Origin: Streptomyces erythrochromogenes
GTDB taxonomy: Bacteria > Actinomycetota > Actinomycetes > Streptomycetales > Streptomycetaceae
DNA: 64,000 nucleotides
NCBI RefSeq assembly: GCF_036170895.1
Contig: NZ_CP108036.1
Location: forward strand, 2,666,001-2,730,000
Reading direction: 5' to 3'
A program made the translations under genes and the position numbers. Below the pieces are notes generated by a model. The model did not search any database and was not told where the DNA came from. It saw nothing but the letters and a program-made list of their open reading frames with translations. Shown here one piece after another: positions 46,775-54,876 of this stretch. Within the stretch, counting starts at the first letter, position 1. Each line of letters opens with the position of its first letter.

Positions 46775-47339
46775 CGGCGGAGCGGCTCCCCGCTCCACCA
46801 CCTCCGCGAAGATCGTGGTGGCGGGCGGCTTCGGCGTGGGCAAGACCACGTTCGTCGGAGCCGTGTCCGAGATCAACCCGCTGCGCACCGAAGCCGTCAT
46901 GACGTCCGCGAGCGCGGGCATCGACGACCTCACCCACACCGGTGACAAGACGACCACCACGGTCGCCATGGACTTCGGCCGCATCACGCTCGACCAGGAC
47001 CTGATCCTGTACCTGTTCGGCACCCCCGGCCAGGACCGCTTCTGGTTCATGTGGGACGACCTGGTCCGCGGCGCCATCGGCGCCGTCGTGCTCGTCGACA
47101 CGCGCCGTCTCGCCGACTGCTTCCCCGCGGTCGACTACTTCGAGAACAGCGGCCTGCCCTTCGTCATCGCCCTCAACGGCTTCGACGGGCACCAGCCCTA
47201 CACGCCGGAGGAAGTCCGCGAGGCCCTGCAGATCGGCCCGGACGCCCCCATCATCACCACGGACGCCCGCCACCGCGCGGACGCCAAGAGCGCGCTCATC
47301 ACGCTCGTCGAGCACGCCCTCATGGCGCGCCTGCGGTAG
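46755..47339 (+). CDS. cvnD2: conservon Ras-like GTPase CvnD2
   Basis: A 194-residue GTPase that differs from CvnD1 mainly in the first ten residues and a few conservative positions. P loop GGFGVGKTT, GTPGQ and IALNGF are intact. Start GTG 46755 lies inside cvnC2. Last gene of conservon 2; hairpins at 47358 and 47453 follow. Confidence 0.95.
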   Translation: MDFASSNGGAAPRSTTSAKIVVAGGFGVGKTTFVGAVSEINPLRTEAVMTSASAGIDDLTHTGDKTTTTVAMDFGRITLDQDLILYLFGTPGQDRFWFMWDDLVRGAIGAVVLVDTRRLADCFPAVDYFENSGLPFVIALNGFDGHQPYTPEEVREALQIGPDAPIITTDARHRADAKSALITLVEHALMARLR

Positions 47340-47357
47340 GAGCCGGCCGCGTCCGAC

Positions 47358-47388
47358 AGGCCCCTGTGTCCACGACGCGGGGGCCTTT
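47358..47388 (+). terminator. terminator after conservon 2
   Basis: Stem AGGCCCC / GGGGCCT with a long loop followed by TTGCC, 18 bases after the cvnD2 stop. Confidence 0.55.
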
Positions 47389-47452
47389 GCCGTGTGCGGG
47401 CCCGACGCGGCGCGTGCTGCGGCGCGCGGGGCCGTACGTACGCCGGTACGCG

Positions 47453-47488
47453 GAAGGCCCCGCACCCTGGACGGGGTGCGGGGCCTTC
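47453..47488. terminator. 15-bp bidirectional terminator between cvnD2 and accE
   Basis: Arms 47453-47467 and 47474-47488 pair perfectly with a 6-base loop, between convergent transcription units. Confidence 0.75.
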
Positions 47489-47513
47489 GGCGGCTTTCGG
47501 GAGAGCCCGGGGC

Positions 47514-47714
47514 TCAGCCCTGCCAGCTGTGCGGGGCGCGGAAGCCCGGGGTGCGCTCCAGGCGGCGCCAGCCGGCCTGGCGCGGCAGGCGGACCGCGGT
47601 CTCCTCGGGAGTGGCGGCGGCGCGGGCGAGCAGGATCGCGGTGATCGCGGCCAGCTCCTCGGGTGCGGCGTTGCCCTTCTCGACGCGGAGCAGGGTGTCA
47701 GAGGCGTTGGTCAT
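47514..47714 (-). CDS. accE: acyl-CoA carboxylase epsilon subunit
   Basis: A 66-residue epsilon subunit that activates actinobacterial acyl-CoA carboxylases. LLRVEKGNAAPEELAAITAILLARAAA is the family core. ATG 47714, 23 bases after the beta-subunit gene. In S. coelicolor AccE stimulates the AccB acetyl-CoA carboxylase complex. Confidence 0.92.
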   Translation of the reverse strand: MTNASDTLLRVEKGNAAPEELAAITAILLARAAATPEETAVRLPRQAGWRRLERTPGFRAPHSWQG

Positions 47715-47737
47715 GGGGTGGCAGATCTCCTTCGCGG

Positions 47738-49321
47738 TTACTGCGGCGGGTTGCCGTGCTTGCGGGACGGCAGATCGGCGTGCTTGTTGCGGAGCATCGA
47801 GAGGGCGCTGACGAGCACCTCGCGGGTCTCGGCGGGGTCGATGACGTCGTCGACGAGGCCGCGCTCGGCCGCGTAGTACGGGTGCATCAGCTCGGACTTG
47901 TACTCCTTGACCATGCGCGTGCGCATGGCCTCGGGGTCCTCGGCGTCCGCGATCTGCTTGCGGAAGATGACGTTGGCCGCGCCCTCGGCGCCCATCACGG
48001 CGATCTCGTTGGTGGGCCAGGCGTAGGTGATGTCGGCGCCGATGGACTGGGAGTCCATGACGATGTACGCGCCGCCGTAGGCCTTGCGCAGGATCAGCGA
48101 GATCCGCGGGACGGTGGCGTTGCAGTACGCGTACAGCAGCTTGGCGCCGTGGCGGATGATGCCGCCGTGCTCCTGGTCGACGCCCGGCAGGAAGCCGGGG
48201 ACGTCCAGCAGCGTGATGATCGGGATGTTGAAGGCGTCGCACATCTGGACGAAGCGCGCGGACTTCTCGGAGGCCTCGATGTCGAGGACTCCGGCGAGGT
48301 GGGCGGGCTGGTTGGCGACGATGCCGACGACCTGGCCGTCCATGCGCGCCAGGGCGCAGATGATGTTGCGGGCCCAGCGCTCGTGGATCTCCAGGACGTC
48401 GCCGTCGTCGACGAGCTCCTCGATGACCTTGTGCATGTCGTACGGGCGGTTGCCGTCCGCGGGCACCAGGTCCAGGAGGACCTCGCTGCGGCGGTCCGCC
48501 GGGTCGCTCGTCTCGTGGACGGGCGGGTTCTCGCGGTTGTTCGAGGGGAGCATCGAGATGAGGTAGCGGACCTCGGAGATGCAGGTCTCCTCGTCGTCGT
48601 ACGCGAAGTGCGCGACGCCCGAGGTCTCGGCGTGCACGTCGGCGCCGCCGAGGCCGTTCTGGGTGATCTCCTCGCCGGTCACCGCGCGGACCACGTCCGG
48701 GCCGGTGATGAACATCTGCGAGGTGTCACGGACCATGAAGACGAAGTCCGTGAGGGCCGGGGAGTACGCGGCTCCGCCGGCGCACGGGCCGAGCATCACC
48801 GAGATCTGCGGGATGACACCCGAGGCCTTGGTGTTGCGCTGGAAGATGCCGCCGTAGCCGGCGAGGGCGGAGACGCCCTCCTGGATACGGGCGCCGGCGC
48901 CGTCGTTGAGGGAGACCAGCGGGGCACCGGCCGCGATGGCCATGTCCATGATCTTGTGGATCTTGGTGGCGTGGGCCTCGCCCAGGGCGCCGCCGAAGAT
49001 CCGGAAGTCGTGCGCGTAGACGAAGACCGTGCGGCCCTCGACCGTGCCCCAGCCGGTGATGACACCGTCGGTGTACGGCTTCTTGTTCTCGAGGCCGAAG
49101 CCGGTCGCGCGGTGGCGGCGCAGCTGCTCGACCTCCTTGAAGGAACCCTCGTCGAGGAGCAGTGCGATGCGCTCGCGCGCCGTCAGCTTGCCCTTCGCGT
49201 GCTGGGCCTCGGTCGCACGGTCACTCGGTCCACGCCGCGCCTGCTCGCGCAGGGAGTGCAGCTCGGCCACGCGCCCACGGGCGTCCGTCGGCTCGCTCGG
49301 GATCTGGTCCACAACGGTCAT
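47738..49321 (-). CDS. accB: acyl-CoA carboxylase beta (carboxyltransferase) subunit
   Basis: A 527-residue biotin-dependent carboxyltransferase that makes malonyl-CoA (and methylmalonyl-CoA). Motifs LTARERIALLLDEGSF, GGALGEAHATKIHKIMD, NDGAGARIQEGV, GPCAGGAAYSPALTDF and RKAYGGAYIVMDS (acyl-CoA pocket) are present. The alpha subunit is not in the window. Position and sequence fit S. coelicolor AccB rather than PccB, by recall. Downstream accE is co-transcribed. Confidence 0.93.
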   Translation of the reverse strand: MTVVDQIPSEPTDARGRVAELHSLREQARRGPSDRATEAQHAKGKLTARERIALLLDEGSFKEVEQLRRHRATGFGLENKKPYTDGVITGWGTVEGRTVFVYAHDFRIFGGALGEAHATKIHKIMDMAIAAGAPLVSLNDGAGARIQEGVSALAGYGGIFQRNTKASGVIPQISVMLGPCAGGAAYSPALTDFVFMVRDTSQMFITGPDVVRAVTGEEITQNGLGGADVHAETSGVAHFAYDDEETCISEVRYLISMLPSNNRENPPVHETSDPADRRSEVLLDLVPADGNRPYDMHKVIEELVDDGDVLEIHERWARNIICALARMDGQVVGIVANQPAHLAGVLDIEASEKSARFVQMCDAFNIPIITLLDVPGFLPGVDQEHGGIIRHGAKLLYAYCNATVPRISLILRKAYGGAYIVMDSQSIGADITYAWPTNEIAVMGAEGAANVIFRKQIADAEDPEAMRTRMVKEYKSELMHPYYAAERGLVDDVIDPAETREVLVSALSMLRNKHADLPSRKHGNPPQ

Positions 49322-49492
49322 GTACCGACCTTACGAAGATCGTGATGAAAAACCTCCGTTCATTCCGCACAGTCTCGGGAGTCTTCCGCTGTCCGGCCCG
49401 CACAGAACCACCGGTGGAAGTAAGGACTCCGCCAGATGGGGCCATCCCGGGTTGTAGGACCTTCACAGAATCCGCCGACACTCCGACCAGTG

Positions 49493-49552
49493 GTTGAAAT
49501 TTGAACGGAATGGTTCTAGTGTCTCTCGTGTCGAAGTCGTTGAAACTTAAAC
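49493..49552 (+). promoter_or_regulatory. yceI promoter with paired TTGAAA-TTTRAAC repeats
   Basis: TTGAAA (49494-49499) and TAGTGT (49517-49522) with a 17-base spacer form a promoter. Its -35 lies in GTTGAAATTTGAAC (49493-49506), which recurs as GTTGAAACTTAAAC at 49539-49552. MarR-type repressors bind such AT-rich half-sites; yceI-like genes are often controlled by a MarR protein. Confidence 0.55.
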
Positions 49553-49596
49553 AGCTTCGGCGCCCCCCACACAGAATCACTACCGAGGAGTAAGTC

Positions 49597-50205
49597 ATGG
49601 GTCTCTTCAACCGCCGCACCCCGGAGAACACCGCCGCCGTCGCCACCCTGGAAGTGGACCCGGCGCTGGCCGCCCTCACCGGCGACTACGTCATCGACCC
49701 GGCCCACAGCAGCATCGGCTTCACCGTCCGCCACGCGATGGTGACCAACGTCCGCGGCTCCTTCGCCGACCACGAGGGCACCCTGCACCTGGACGGTTCC
49801 GACCCCTCCCGCTCCACGGCCTCCATCGACGTCAAGATCGCCTCCGTGGACACCGGCATCGCCGACCGCGACGGCCACCTGCGCAGCGGCGACTTCTTCG
49901 ACGCCGAGACCTTCCCGCTGATGACCTTCCGCTCCACCGAGGCCGCGTTCCTCGGCGGGGACACCTACCGGATCACCGGCGACCTCACCATCAAGGACGT
50001 CACCCGGCCGCTCTCCATCGACCTGGAGTTCAACGGTTCCGCCACCGACCCGTACGGCAACCAGCGCGTCGGGTTCGAGGGCAGCACGGACATCCTGCGC
50101 TCGGACTGGGGCCTGACCTGGAACGCGGCGCTGGAGACCGGCGGCGTCGTGGTCAGCGACAAGGTGAAGCTGACCTTCGACATCTCCGCCATCAAGCAGG
50201 CCTGA
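49597..50205 (+). CDS. YceI-family lipid-binding protein
   Basis: A 202-residue YceI-fold protein (lipocalin-like beta barrel that binds polyisoprenoid lipids in relatives). YVIDPAHSSIGFTVRHAMVTNVRGSF, DARD-like IADRDGHLRSGDFFDAETFP and ITGDLTIKDVTRP are diagnostic. No signal peptide, so it appears cytoplasmic. ATG 49597 with GAGGAG. Its promoter has paired repeats. Likely stress- or lipid-responsive. Confidence 0.92.
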   Translation: MGLFNRRTPENTAAVATLEVDPALAALTGDYVIDPAHSSIGFTVRHAMVTNVRGSFADHEGTLHLDGSDPSRSTASIDVKIASVDTGIADRDGHLRSGDFFDAETFPLMTFRSTEAAFLGGDTYRITGDLTIKDVTRPLSIDLEFNGSATDPYGNQRVGFEGSTDILRSDWGLTWNAALETGGVVVSDKVKLTFDISAIKQA

Positions 50206-50237
50206 CCGCCCGCACGGCGACCCGGGGGCGGCCCCGT

Positions 50238-51599
50238 CTAGAAGCCGCCCCCGTCGAATCCACCGCCGTCGAACCCGCCTCCGCCGCCGAAGTCCCCTCC
50301 GCCGAAGTCGGACGGGTTGAAGTCGGCCCCGGAGTAGTCCCCGCCGTCATAGCCGCCCCCCGTGCCGCCGCCGTAGTCCGCGGCGTAGGCCGGGGTCGAC
50401 ATCATCGAACCGAGCATCGTGCCCACGAGCAGGCCGGGCAGGATGCCGCCGCCGAAGTAGCCGCCGGCCCAGGGTCCGTACGCCGGGCCGGCGTCGTAGT
50501 ACGGCCGCGGTCCGTGCTCGGTGTCGACCGTGCGCACGGCCGGGTCCACTCCGTCTCGCAGCCGCACCGCGTCCGCCGTGCAGACGGGCACGGTACGCGC
50601 CGCCCCAGCGGCCGGGGACCACACCGCGTCCTCGGTGCTCGGCCCGTGGCGCGGGTCGAAGAAGCACGGAGCGCGGCGCTCCGGCACCGGCTCGCCCTGT
50701 CGGCGCGCGTCCAGACAGGCCAGGGCGTACCGGCCGTCCTCCAGCGCCTGGGTCACCCCGGTGACCTCTTGCGGGTACCGGACGGAGGCCATGATCTGCT
50801 TGGCCTTCTCGTACGAGTCGAGCCCCCGCTCGTAGTCCTCGCGCATGGCGTCGTCGGCGCCGGGCTCGCCGGGGTGGAAGTCGAGGCGCTCCAGCTCCTC
50901 GCCGAAGGCCGTGATGTCCTCGTCGACGACCACGCTCAGCCGCTCGACGGCCTCGCGCCGGGCCTCTTCCTTCTTCTTGCGGTTCCGGCGGACCAGCGCG
51001 TAGGCGCCGCCGCCCCCGATCGCGGCCACCGCGCCGAGGGTGACCAGCCCGCCGACCGGGACGCCGTCGTCGGCGCCTGTGGTGCCCCAGGAGCCGGGGG
51101 CGCTGCCCTTGGTCTGGGTCAGGGCCTGGTCCACGAAGTTGTTGAGCTGGGTGCTCGCGTCGGCCGGGGCGCCCGTCTTGACCGCCTCGGTGAGGTTGCG
51201 GACGGCGTTGGTCGGCATGACCGCCCGGTCGGCGCCGGCGTTGAAGCCGTCGCCGAGCCGGATCGCGTAGAGCCCGGTGATGCCGGTCTCCGCACGGATC
51301 GCGGCGAGCACCTTGTCCTGCGGGAAGTCGGCGGTGGCCGGGAGCACGGCGACGAAGACCGGCTTTCCGGCGTCCTTGATCTTCTTCGCGAGCGCATCGG
51401 CCTCGGCCTTCGGCAGCTGCGCCTCGGCCCGCGGGTCGACGTAGACGGGACCCTCCTTGAGGGCCTCGGCCACGGCGGCGACTCCGGTGGCGGCAGATGC
51501 CTGCGGTGCGGCCGCCAGGGCGGTCGCACCGAGAGCCAGCAGCAGACCGGACAGCAACGATCCCAAACGTATGGACATCAGCCTGGTCCTCATATCCAT
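50238..51599 (-). CDS. exported/anchored protein with glycine-rich tail, TPM-like extracellular domain
   Basis: A 453-residue protein. Signal peptide about 8-36 (LLSGLLLALGATALAAAPQASA), an alpha/beta domain (about 45-140, VYVDPRAEAQLPKAEADAL, GKPVFVAVLPATADF, GLYAIRLGDGF) resembling the TPM fold, a membrane helix at about 181-205 followed by RRNRKKKEEARR, a cytoplasmic helical part, and a tail of FDGGG and DFGGGDFGGG repeats. The topology is like the Psb32/YgcG group. Function unknown. ATG 51599 or 51593. Confidence 0.75.
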   Translation of the reverse strand: MDMRTRLMSIRLGSLLSGLLLALGATALAAAPQASAATGVAAVAEALKEGPVYVDPRAEAQLPKAEADALAKKIKDAGKPVFVAVLPATADFPQDKVLAAIRAETGITGLYAIRLGDGFNAGADRAVMPTNAVRNLTEAVKTGAPADASTQLNNFVDQALTQTKGSAPGSWGTTGADDGVPVGGLVTLGAVAAIGGGGAYALVRRNRKKKEEARREAVERLSVVVDEDITAFGEELERLDFHPGEPGADDAMREDYERGLDSYEKAKQIMASVRYPQEVTGVTQALEDGRYALACLDARRQGEPVPERRAPCFFDPRHGPSTEDAVWSPAAGAARTVPVCTADAVRLRDGVDPAVRTVDTEHGPRPYYDAGPAYGPWAGGYFGGGILPGLLVGTMLGSMMSTPAYAADYGGGTGGGYDGGDYSGADFNPSDFGGGDFGGGGGFDGGGFDGGGF

Positions 51600-51703
51600 G
51601 ACGCTACCCGAACCGGCACTTTCCCGTGTGAGCAGGGCATAAGGGCACCTCTTGCCGGACGCGGGGGCTCCGCGCCTACCCTTCCGGCAGGGGGTGGTGG
51701 GCG

Positions 51704-52237
51704 ATGCGGCGCGCACGGCTGGTGACGGCTTGGACCACGGTGGGTGCGGTGGTGTTGACGGGCTGCGGAGCGGCGGGCGACCTGCCGCTGATCGCGGTGC
51801 ATCACGGAGCGGACGGAACACCGCAGGTGACGATGGTCCCGTGCGGCGAGGACGGGGTCGGAGCGGCGGAGCTGCGCGTCTTCCCGCCGGGGGCCGGCAC
51901 CGCGTCCGGCCCGGGGCCGGACGGACCGGCCGCGCCGGGCGGGCCGATGTCGGAGAGCTGGATGGCGGCCGACTCGCGCCCCTCCGCCGGCGCGGCCGCG
52001 TTCCCGCTCTTCTCCCCGCCCGCCTCCTGGGCGGTCCGGCGGTGGGACGGGGAGCGGCGGCTCCTGCCCGGCTTCCGCTACACCGTGCGGTTCCGGCCTC
52101 CGGGCTCCGACGCGTACGCGGGCGTGCTGGCCTTCGCCACGGAGGACCTCGACGGCCTGGCGGCCGACGAGGTGTGGGCGGACGGCAGGGCCATGTCCCG
52201 GACGGCGTTCCGCCGGCTCGCCGAGGACGCGTGCTGA
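51704..52237 (+). CDS. putative lipoprotein, function unknown
   Basis: A 177-residue protein with signal sequence and lipobox VVLTGC (Cys 21). The mature part has a Pro/Gly-rich stretch (about 60-80) and then an FRYTVRFRPPGSDAYAGVLAF strand pattern; not recognised as a family. ATG 51704 has GGGGGTGGTGGG upstream. Divergent from the glycine-rich protein gene and convergent with cimA, 6 bases away. Confidence 0.7.
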   Translation: MRRARLVTAWTTVGAVVLTGCGAAGDLPLIAVHHGADGTPQVTMVPCGEDGVGAAELRVFPPGAGTASGPGPDGPAAPGGPMSESWMAADSRPSAGAAAFPLFSPPASWAVRRWDGERRLLPGFRYTVRFRPPGSDAYAGVLAFATEDLDGLAADEVWADGRAMSRTAFRRLAEDAC

Positions 52238-52243
52238 CGGCGG

Positions 52244-53872
52244 TTACTCGGCCGGCTCGACGCCCGCGTGCAGGAGGCCGTAGGTGAAGGCGTCCTCCAG
52301 GGCCTGCCAGGAGGCGGCGATCACGTTCGGGGCGACGCCTACCGTCGACCACTCGCGGACCCCGTCCGTCGTGGCGACGAGCACGCGCGTCGTGGACTCC
52401 GTGCCGTGCGTGCCCTCCAGGATGCGGACCTTGTAGTCGACCAGCTCGAACTTGGCGAGCTGCGGGTAGAACCGCTCCAGCGCCACCCGCAGGGCCCGGT
52501 CCAGCGCGTTGACCGGGCCGTTGCCCTCGGCCGTCGCGACGATCCGCTCGCCCTTGGCCCACAGCTTGACCGTGGCCTCGTTGGCGTGGGTGCCGTCCGG
52601 GCGGTCCTCGACGATCGCCCGCCAGGACTCGATGCGGAAGTACTTGCGGGCCCGCCCCTCGGCCTCGGCCCGCAGCAGCAGCTCGAAGGAGGCGTCGGCC
52701 GCCTCGTAGGTGTAGCCCTGGAGCTCGCGCTCCTTGACCCGCTCCACGACGCGGGAGATCAGCGCGCGGTCCCCGCCGAGCTCGACGCCGAGCTCCTTGC
52801 CCTTGAGTTCGATGGAGGCGCGGCCGGCCATGTCGGAGACCAGCATCCGCATGGTGTTGCCGACCCGCTCGGGGTCGATGTGCTGGTAGAGGTCCGGGTC
52901 GACCTTGATCGCCGAGGCGTGCAGGCCCGCCTTGTGCGCGAAGGCGGAGACGCCGACGTAGGGCTGGTGGGTGGAGGGCGTGAGGTTGACGACCTCGGCG
53001 ATGGCGTGCGAGATCCGGGTCATCTCGGCGAGCGCGCCCTCGGGCAGCACCTTGCGCCCGTACTTGATCTCCAGCGCGGCGACGACGGGGAACAGGTTGG
53101 CGTTGCCGACGCGCTCGCCGTAGCCGTTCGCGGTGCACTGGACGTGGGTGGCGCCGGCGTCGACGGCGGCCAGGGTGTTGGCGACGGCGCAGCCGGTGTC
53201 GTCCTGGGCGTGGATGCCGAGGCGGGCGCCGGTGTCGGCGAGGACGGTGGCGACGGTCGCCGAGACCTGGGCGGGCAGCATGCCCCCGTTGGTGTCGCAG
53301 AGGATGACGACGTCGGCGCCGGCCTCGTGCGCGGTGCGCACGACGGCCTTCGCGTACTCGGCGTTGGCCCGGTAGCCGTCGAAGAAGTGCTCGCAGTCGA
53401 CGAAGACCCGGCGGCCCTTGGCCACCAGGTGGGAGACGGTGTCCCGGACCATCTCCAGGTTCTCGTCCAGGGTGGTGCGCAGGGCGAGCTCGACGTGGCG
53501 GTCGTGGGACTTGGCGACGAGCGTGATCACGGGGGCGCCGGACTCCAGCAGGGCCCGCACCTGCGGGTCCTGATCGGCCGAGCCGCCGGCCCGGCGGGTG
53601 GCGCCGAAGGCGACCAGCTTGGCGTTCTTGAAGTCGATCTCCGCGCGGGCGCGGGCGAAGAACTCGGTGTCGCGGGGGTTGGCGCCGGGCCAGCCGCCCT
53701 CGATGAAGCCCACTCCGAAGTCGTCCAGATGGCGGGCGATCGTCAGCTTGTCGGCGACCGTGAGGTTGATGCCCTCACGCTGGGCGCCGTCGCGCAGGGT
53801 GGTGTCGAAGACGTGGAAGCTGTCGTCCAGGCCCCCGGCGAGCGCAGTTGCCGCCTCTGGTGTCGTCGTCAT
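52244..53872 (-). CDS. cimA: citramalate synthase (2-isopropylmalate synthase family)
   Basis: A 542-residue enzyme that condenses acetyl-CoA and pyruvate to citramalate, giving a threonine-independent route to isoleucine. FDTTLRDGAQREGINLTV (about 22-39), the ANGYGERVGNANLFPV substrate motif and a C-terminal regulatory domain (about 400-542) are present. In place of the usual metal-binding HxHND it has HAQDD, so one His ligand is Gln. ATG 53872 has AGGAG upstream. A hairpin with T6 and a possible leader peptide with two Ile codons precede it (53989-54110), suggesting attenuation. Confidence 0.9.
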   Translation of the reverse strand: MTTTPEAATALAGGLDDSFHVFDTTLRDGAQREGINLTVADKLTIARHLDDFGVGFIEGGWPGANPRDTEFFARARAEIDFKNAKLVAFGATRRAGGSADQDPQVRALLESGAPVITLVAKSHDRHVELALRTTLDENLEMVRDTVSHLVAKGRRVFVDCEHFFDGYRANAEYAKAVVRTAHEAGADVVILCDTNGGMLPAQVSATVATVLADTGARLGIHAQDDTGCAVANTLAAVDAGATHVQCTANGYGERVGNANLFPVVAALEIKYGRKVLPEGALAEMTRISHAIAEVVNLTPSTHQPYVGVSAFAHKAGLHASAIKVDPDLYQHIDPERVGNTMRMLVSDMAGRASIELKGKELGVELGGDRALISRVVERVKERELQGYTYEAADASFELLLRAEAEGRARKYFRIESWRAIVEDRPDGTHANEATVKLWAKGERIVATAEGNGPVNALDRALRVALERFYPQLAKFELVDYKVRILEGTHGTESTTRVLVATTDGVREWSTVGVAPNVIAASWQALEDAFTYGLLHAGVEPAE

Positions 53873-53988
53873 GCTGATCTGACTCCTGTCGGATGAGTGG
53901 TTCCGGAAACCCGCCAATGGGGAAGGCCGCCGTCACTGCCCCCATCATCGCGCGCAGTCCGCTCCCGGCAGGGATGGGCCGGGAAACG

Positions 53989-54016
53989 AAAAAACCTCTC
54001 GCGGGTAGCGAGAGGT
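53989..54016 (-). terminator. rho-independent terminator or attenuator upstream of cimA
   Basis: Stem ACCTCTCGC / GCGAGAGGT (53994-54002 with 54008-54016), loop GGGTA, followed on the minus strand by six T (53989-53994). It lies 117 bases before the cimA start and 200 after the tetR stop, so either a terminator for tetR or an attenuator for cimA. Confidence 0.8.
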
Positions 54017-54068
54017 CTGCACGCGGGTCCGAGGCACGGTGGCCGCGTCCGCGAAGTTCTTCCACGGT

Positions 54069-54110
54069 TCAGCGGCCACTGGGGACCGGCGCGCTGCTGT
54101 CAATAATCAT
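54069..54110 (-). promoter_or_regulatory. possible 13-residue leader peptide MIIDSSAPVPSGR
   Basis: ATG 54110, two consecutive ATT isoleucine codons (rare in this genome, where ATC dominates), TGA at 54069. It stands 52 bases before the T-tracted hairpin and upstream of an isoleucine-pathway gene. No Shine-Dalgarno is seen; translation could be leaderless. Confidence 0.4.
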
Positions 54111-54213
54111 GAGCTGAGCAGGCACGGTCGCAGTGTGGCACACCGCTCCCCGCGGATGGACAGGTGTCTCACCATGCGGGCGCTGCCGTCCCTTCGGGGC
54201 GGACCCCCGCGCC

Positions 54214-54837
54214 TCAGTCGCCGTTGGGGCTGAGGGTGTCGGTGAGGAACTCGCGCACGTGGGCCAGGATGTCGGTCCGGTCGAGGGTCGGCAGGCCCAC
54301 CGCCAGCTGGATGCTGAAGCCGTCGAGCAGGGCCCGGATGCGGGTGGCCACGCGCTCGGCGTCCACCGGGCGGAACTCCCCGCGCGAGATGCCCTCGGCG
54401 AGCAGCGCCACCAGGTCGCGGTGCCAGGCGCCCTCGATGGCCGCCTGGCGGTCGCGTTCCTGGGGGCCGGCGTTCTGGGAGCGGTTCCACACCTCCAGCC
54501 ACAGCGTCCAGTGCGGGTCGCGGGCCTGCGTGGGCACGTACAGGTCCACGTACGCCTGCAGGCGCTCGGTCACCGGACCGCGGCGGGCGAGCAGGGCCCG
54601 CCGCGCGCTGCCCAGTTCGGCCTCGCTCCACTCCAGGGTCTGGAGCAGGAGCTCGTCCTTGCTGCGGAAGTAGTAGAGGAGGTGGCCGCTGCTCATGCCG
54701 ACCTCGCGGCCCAGACCGGCCATGGTCAGGCCCTCCAGCCCGCGCTCGGCGATCGTGGCCATGGCGGCGACGAGTACGTCCTCGCGCGGGGGCGCGTTCT
54801 TGCGCGCCGCACGTACCGGTACTCCGCCCGCCGCCAT
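54214..54837 (-). CDS. TetR-family regulator
   Basis: A 207-residue TetR repressor. Helix-turn-helix at about 20-65 (AAMATIAERGLEGLTMAGLGREVGMSSGHLLYYFRSKDELL), and a C-terminal ligand domain with WLEVWNRSQNAGPQER and ALLDGFSIQLAVGL typical of BetI/polyamine-type members. Start ATG 54837. It lies 39 bases after aguA and is probably the last gene of ureAB-ureC-aguA-tetR, so it would regulate this island; matching sites are at 58461 and 58532. Confidence 0.88.
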   Translation of the reverse strand: MAAGGVPVRAARKNAPPREDVLVAAMATIAERGLEGLTMAGLGREVGMSSGHLLYYFRSKDELLLQTLEWSEAELGSARRALLARRGPVTERLQAYVDLYVPTQARDPHWTLWLEVWNRSQNAGPQERDRQAAIEGAWHRDLVALLAEGISRGEFRPVDAERVATRIRALLDGFSIQLAVGLPTLDRTDILAHVREFLTDTLSPNGD

Positions 54838-54876
54838 GGACCACTCCTCGTCGTTCGGCCGCCGTTCGTCCGCGGA

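Larger units (their letters stand above)
53873..54213 (-). other. 341-base region between tetR and cimA (leader/attenuator)
   Basis: No full gene. It contains a GTGTG-G-CACAC inverted repeat (54133-54143), a 13-codon mini-ORF (54069-54110) and a T-tracted terminator hairpin (53989-54016), in this order on the minus strand toward cimA. Confidence 0.6.
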
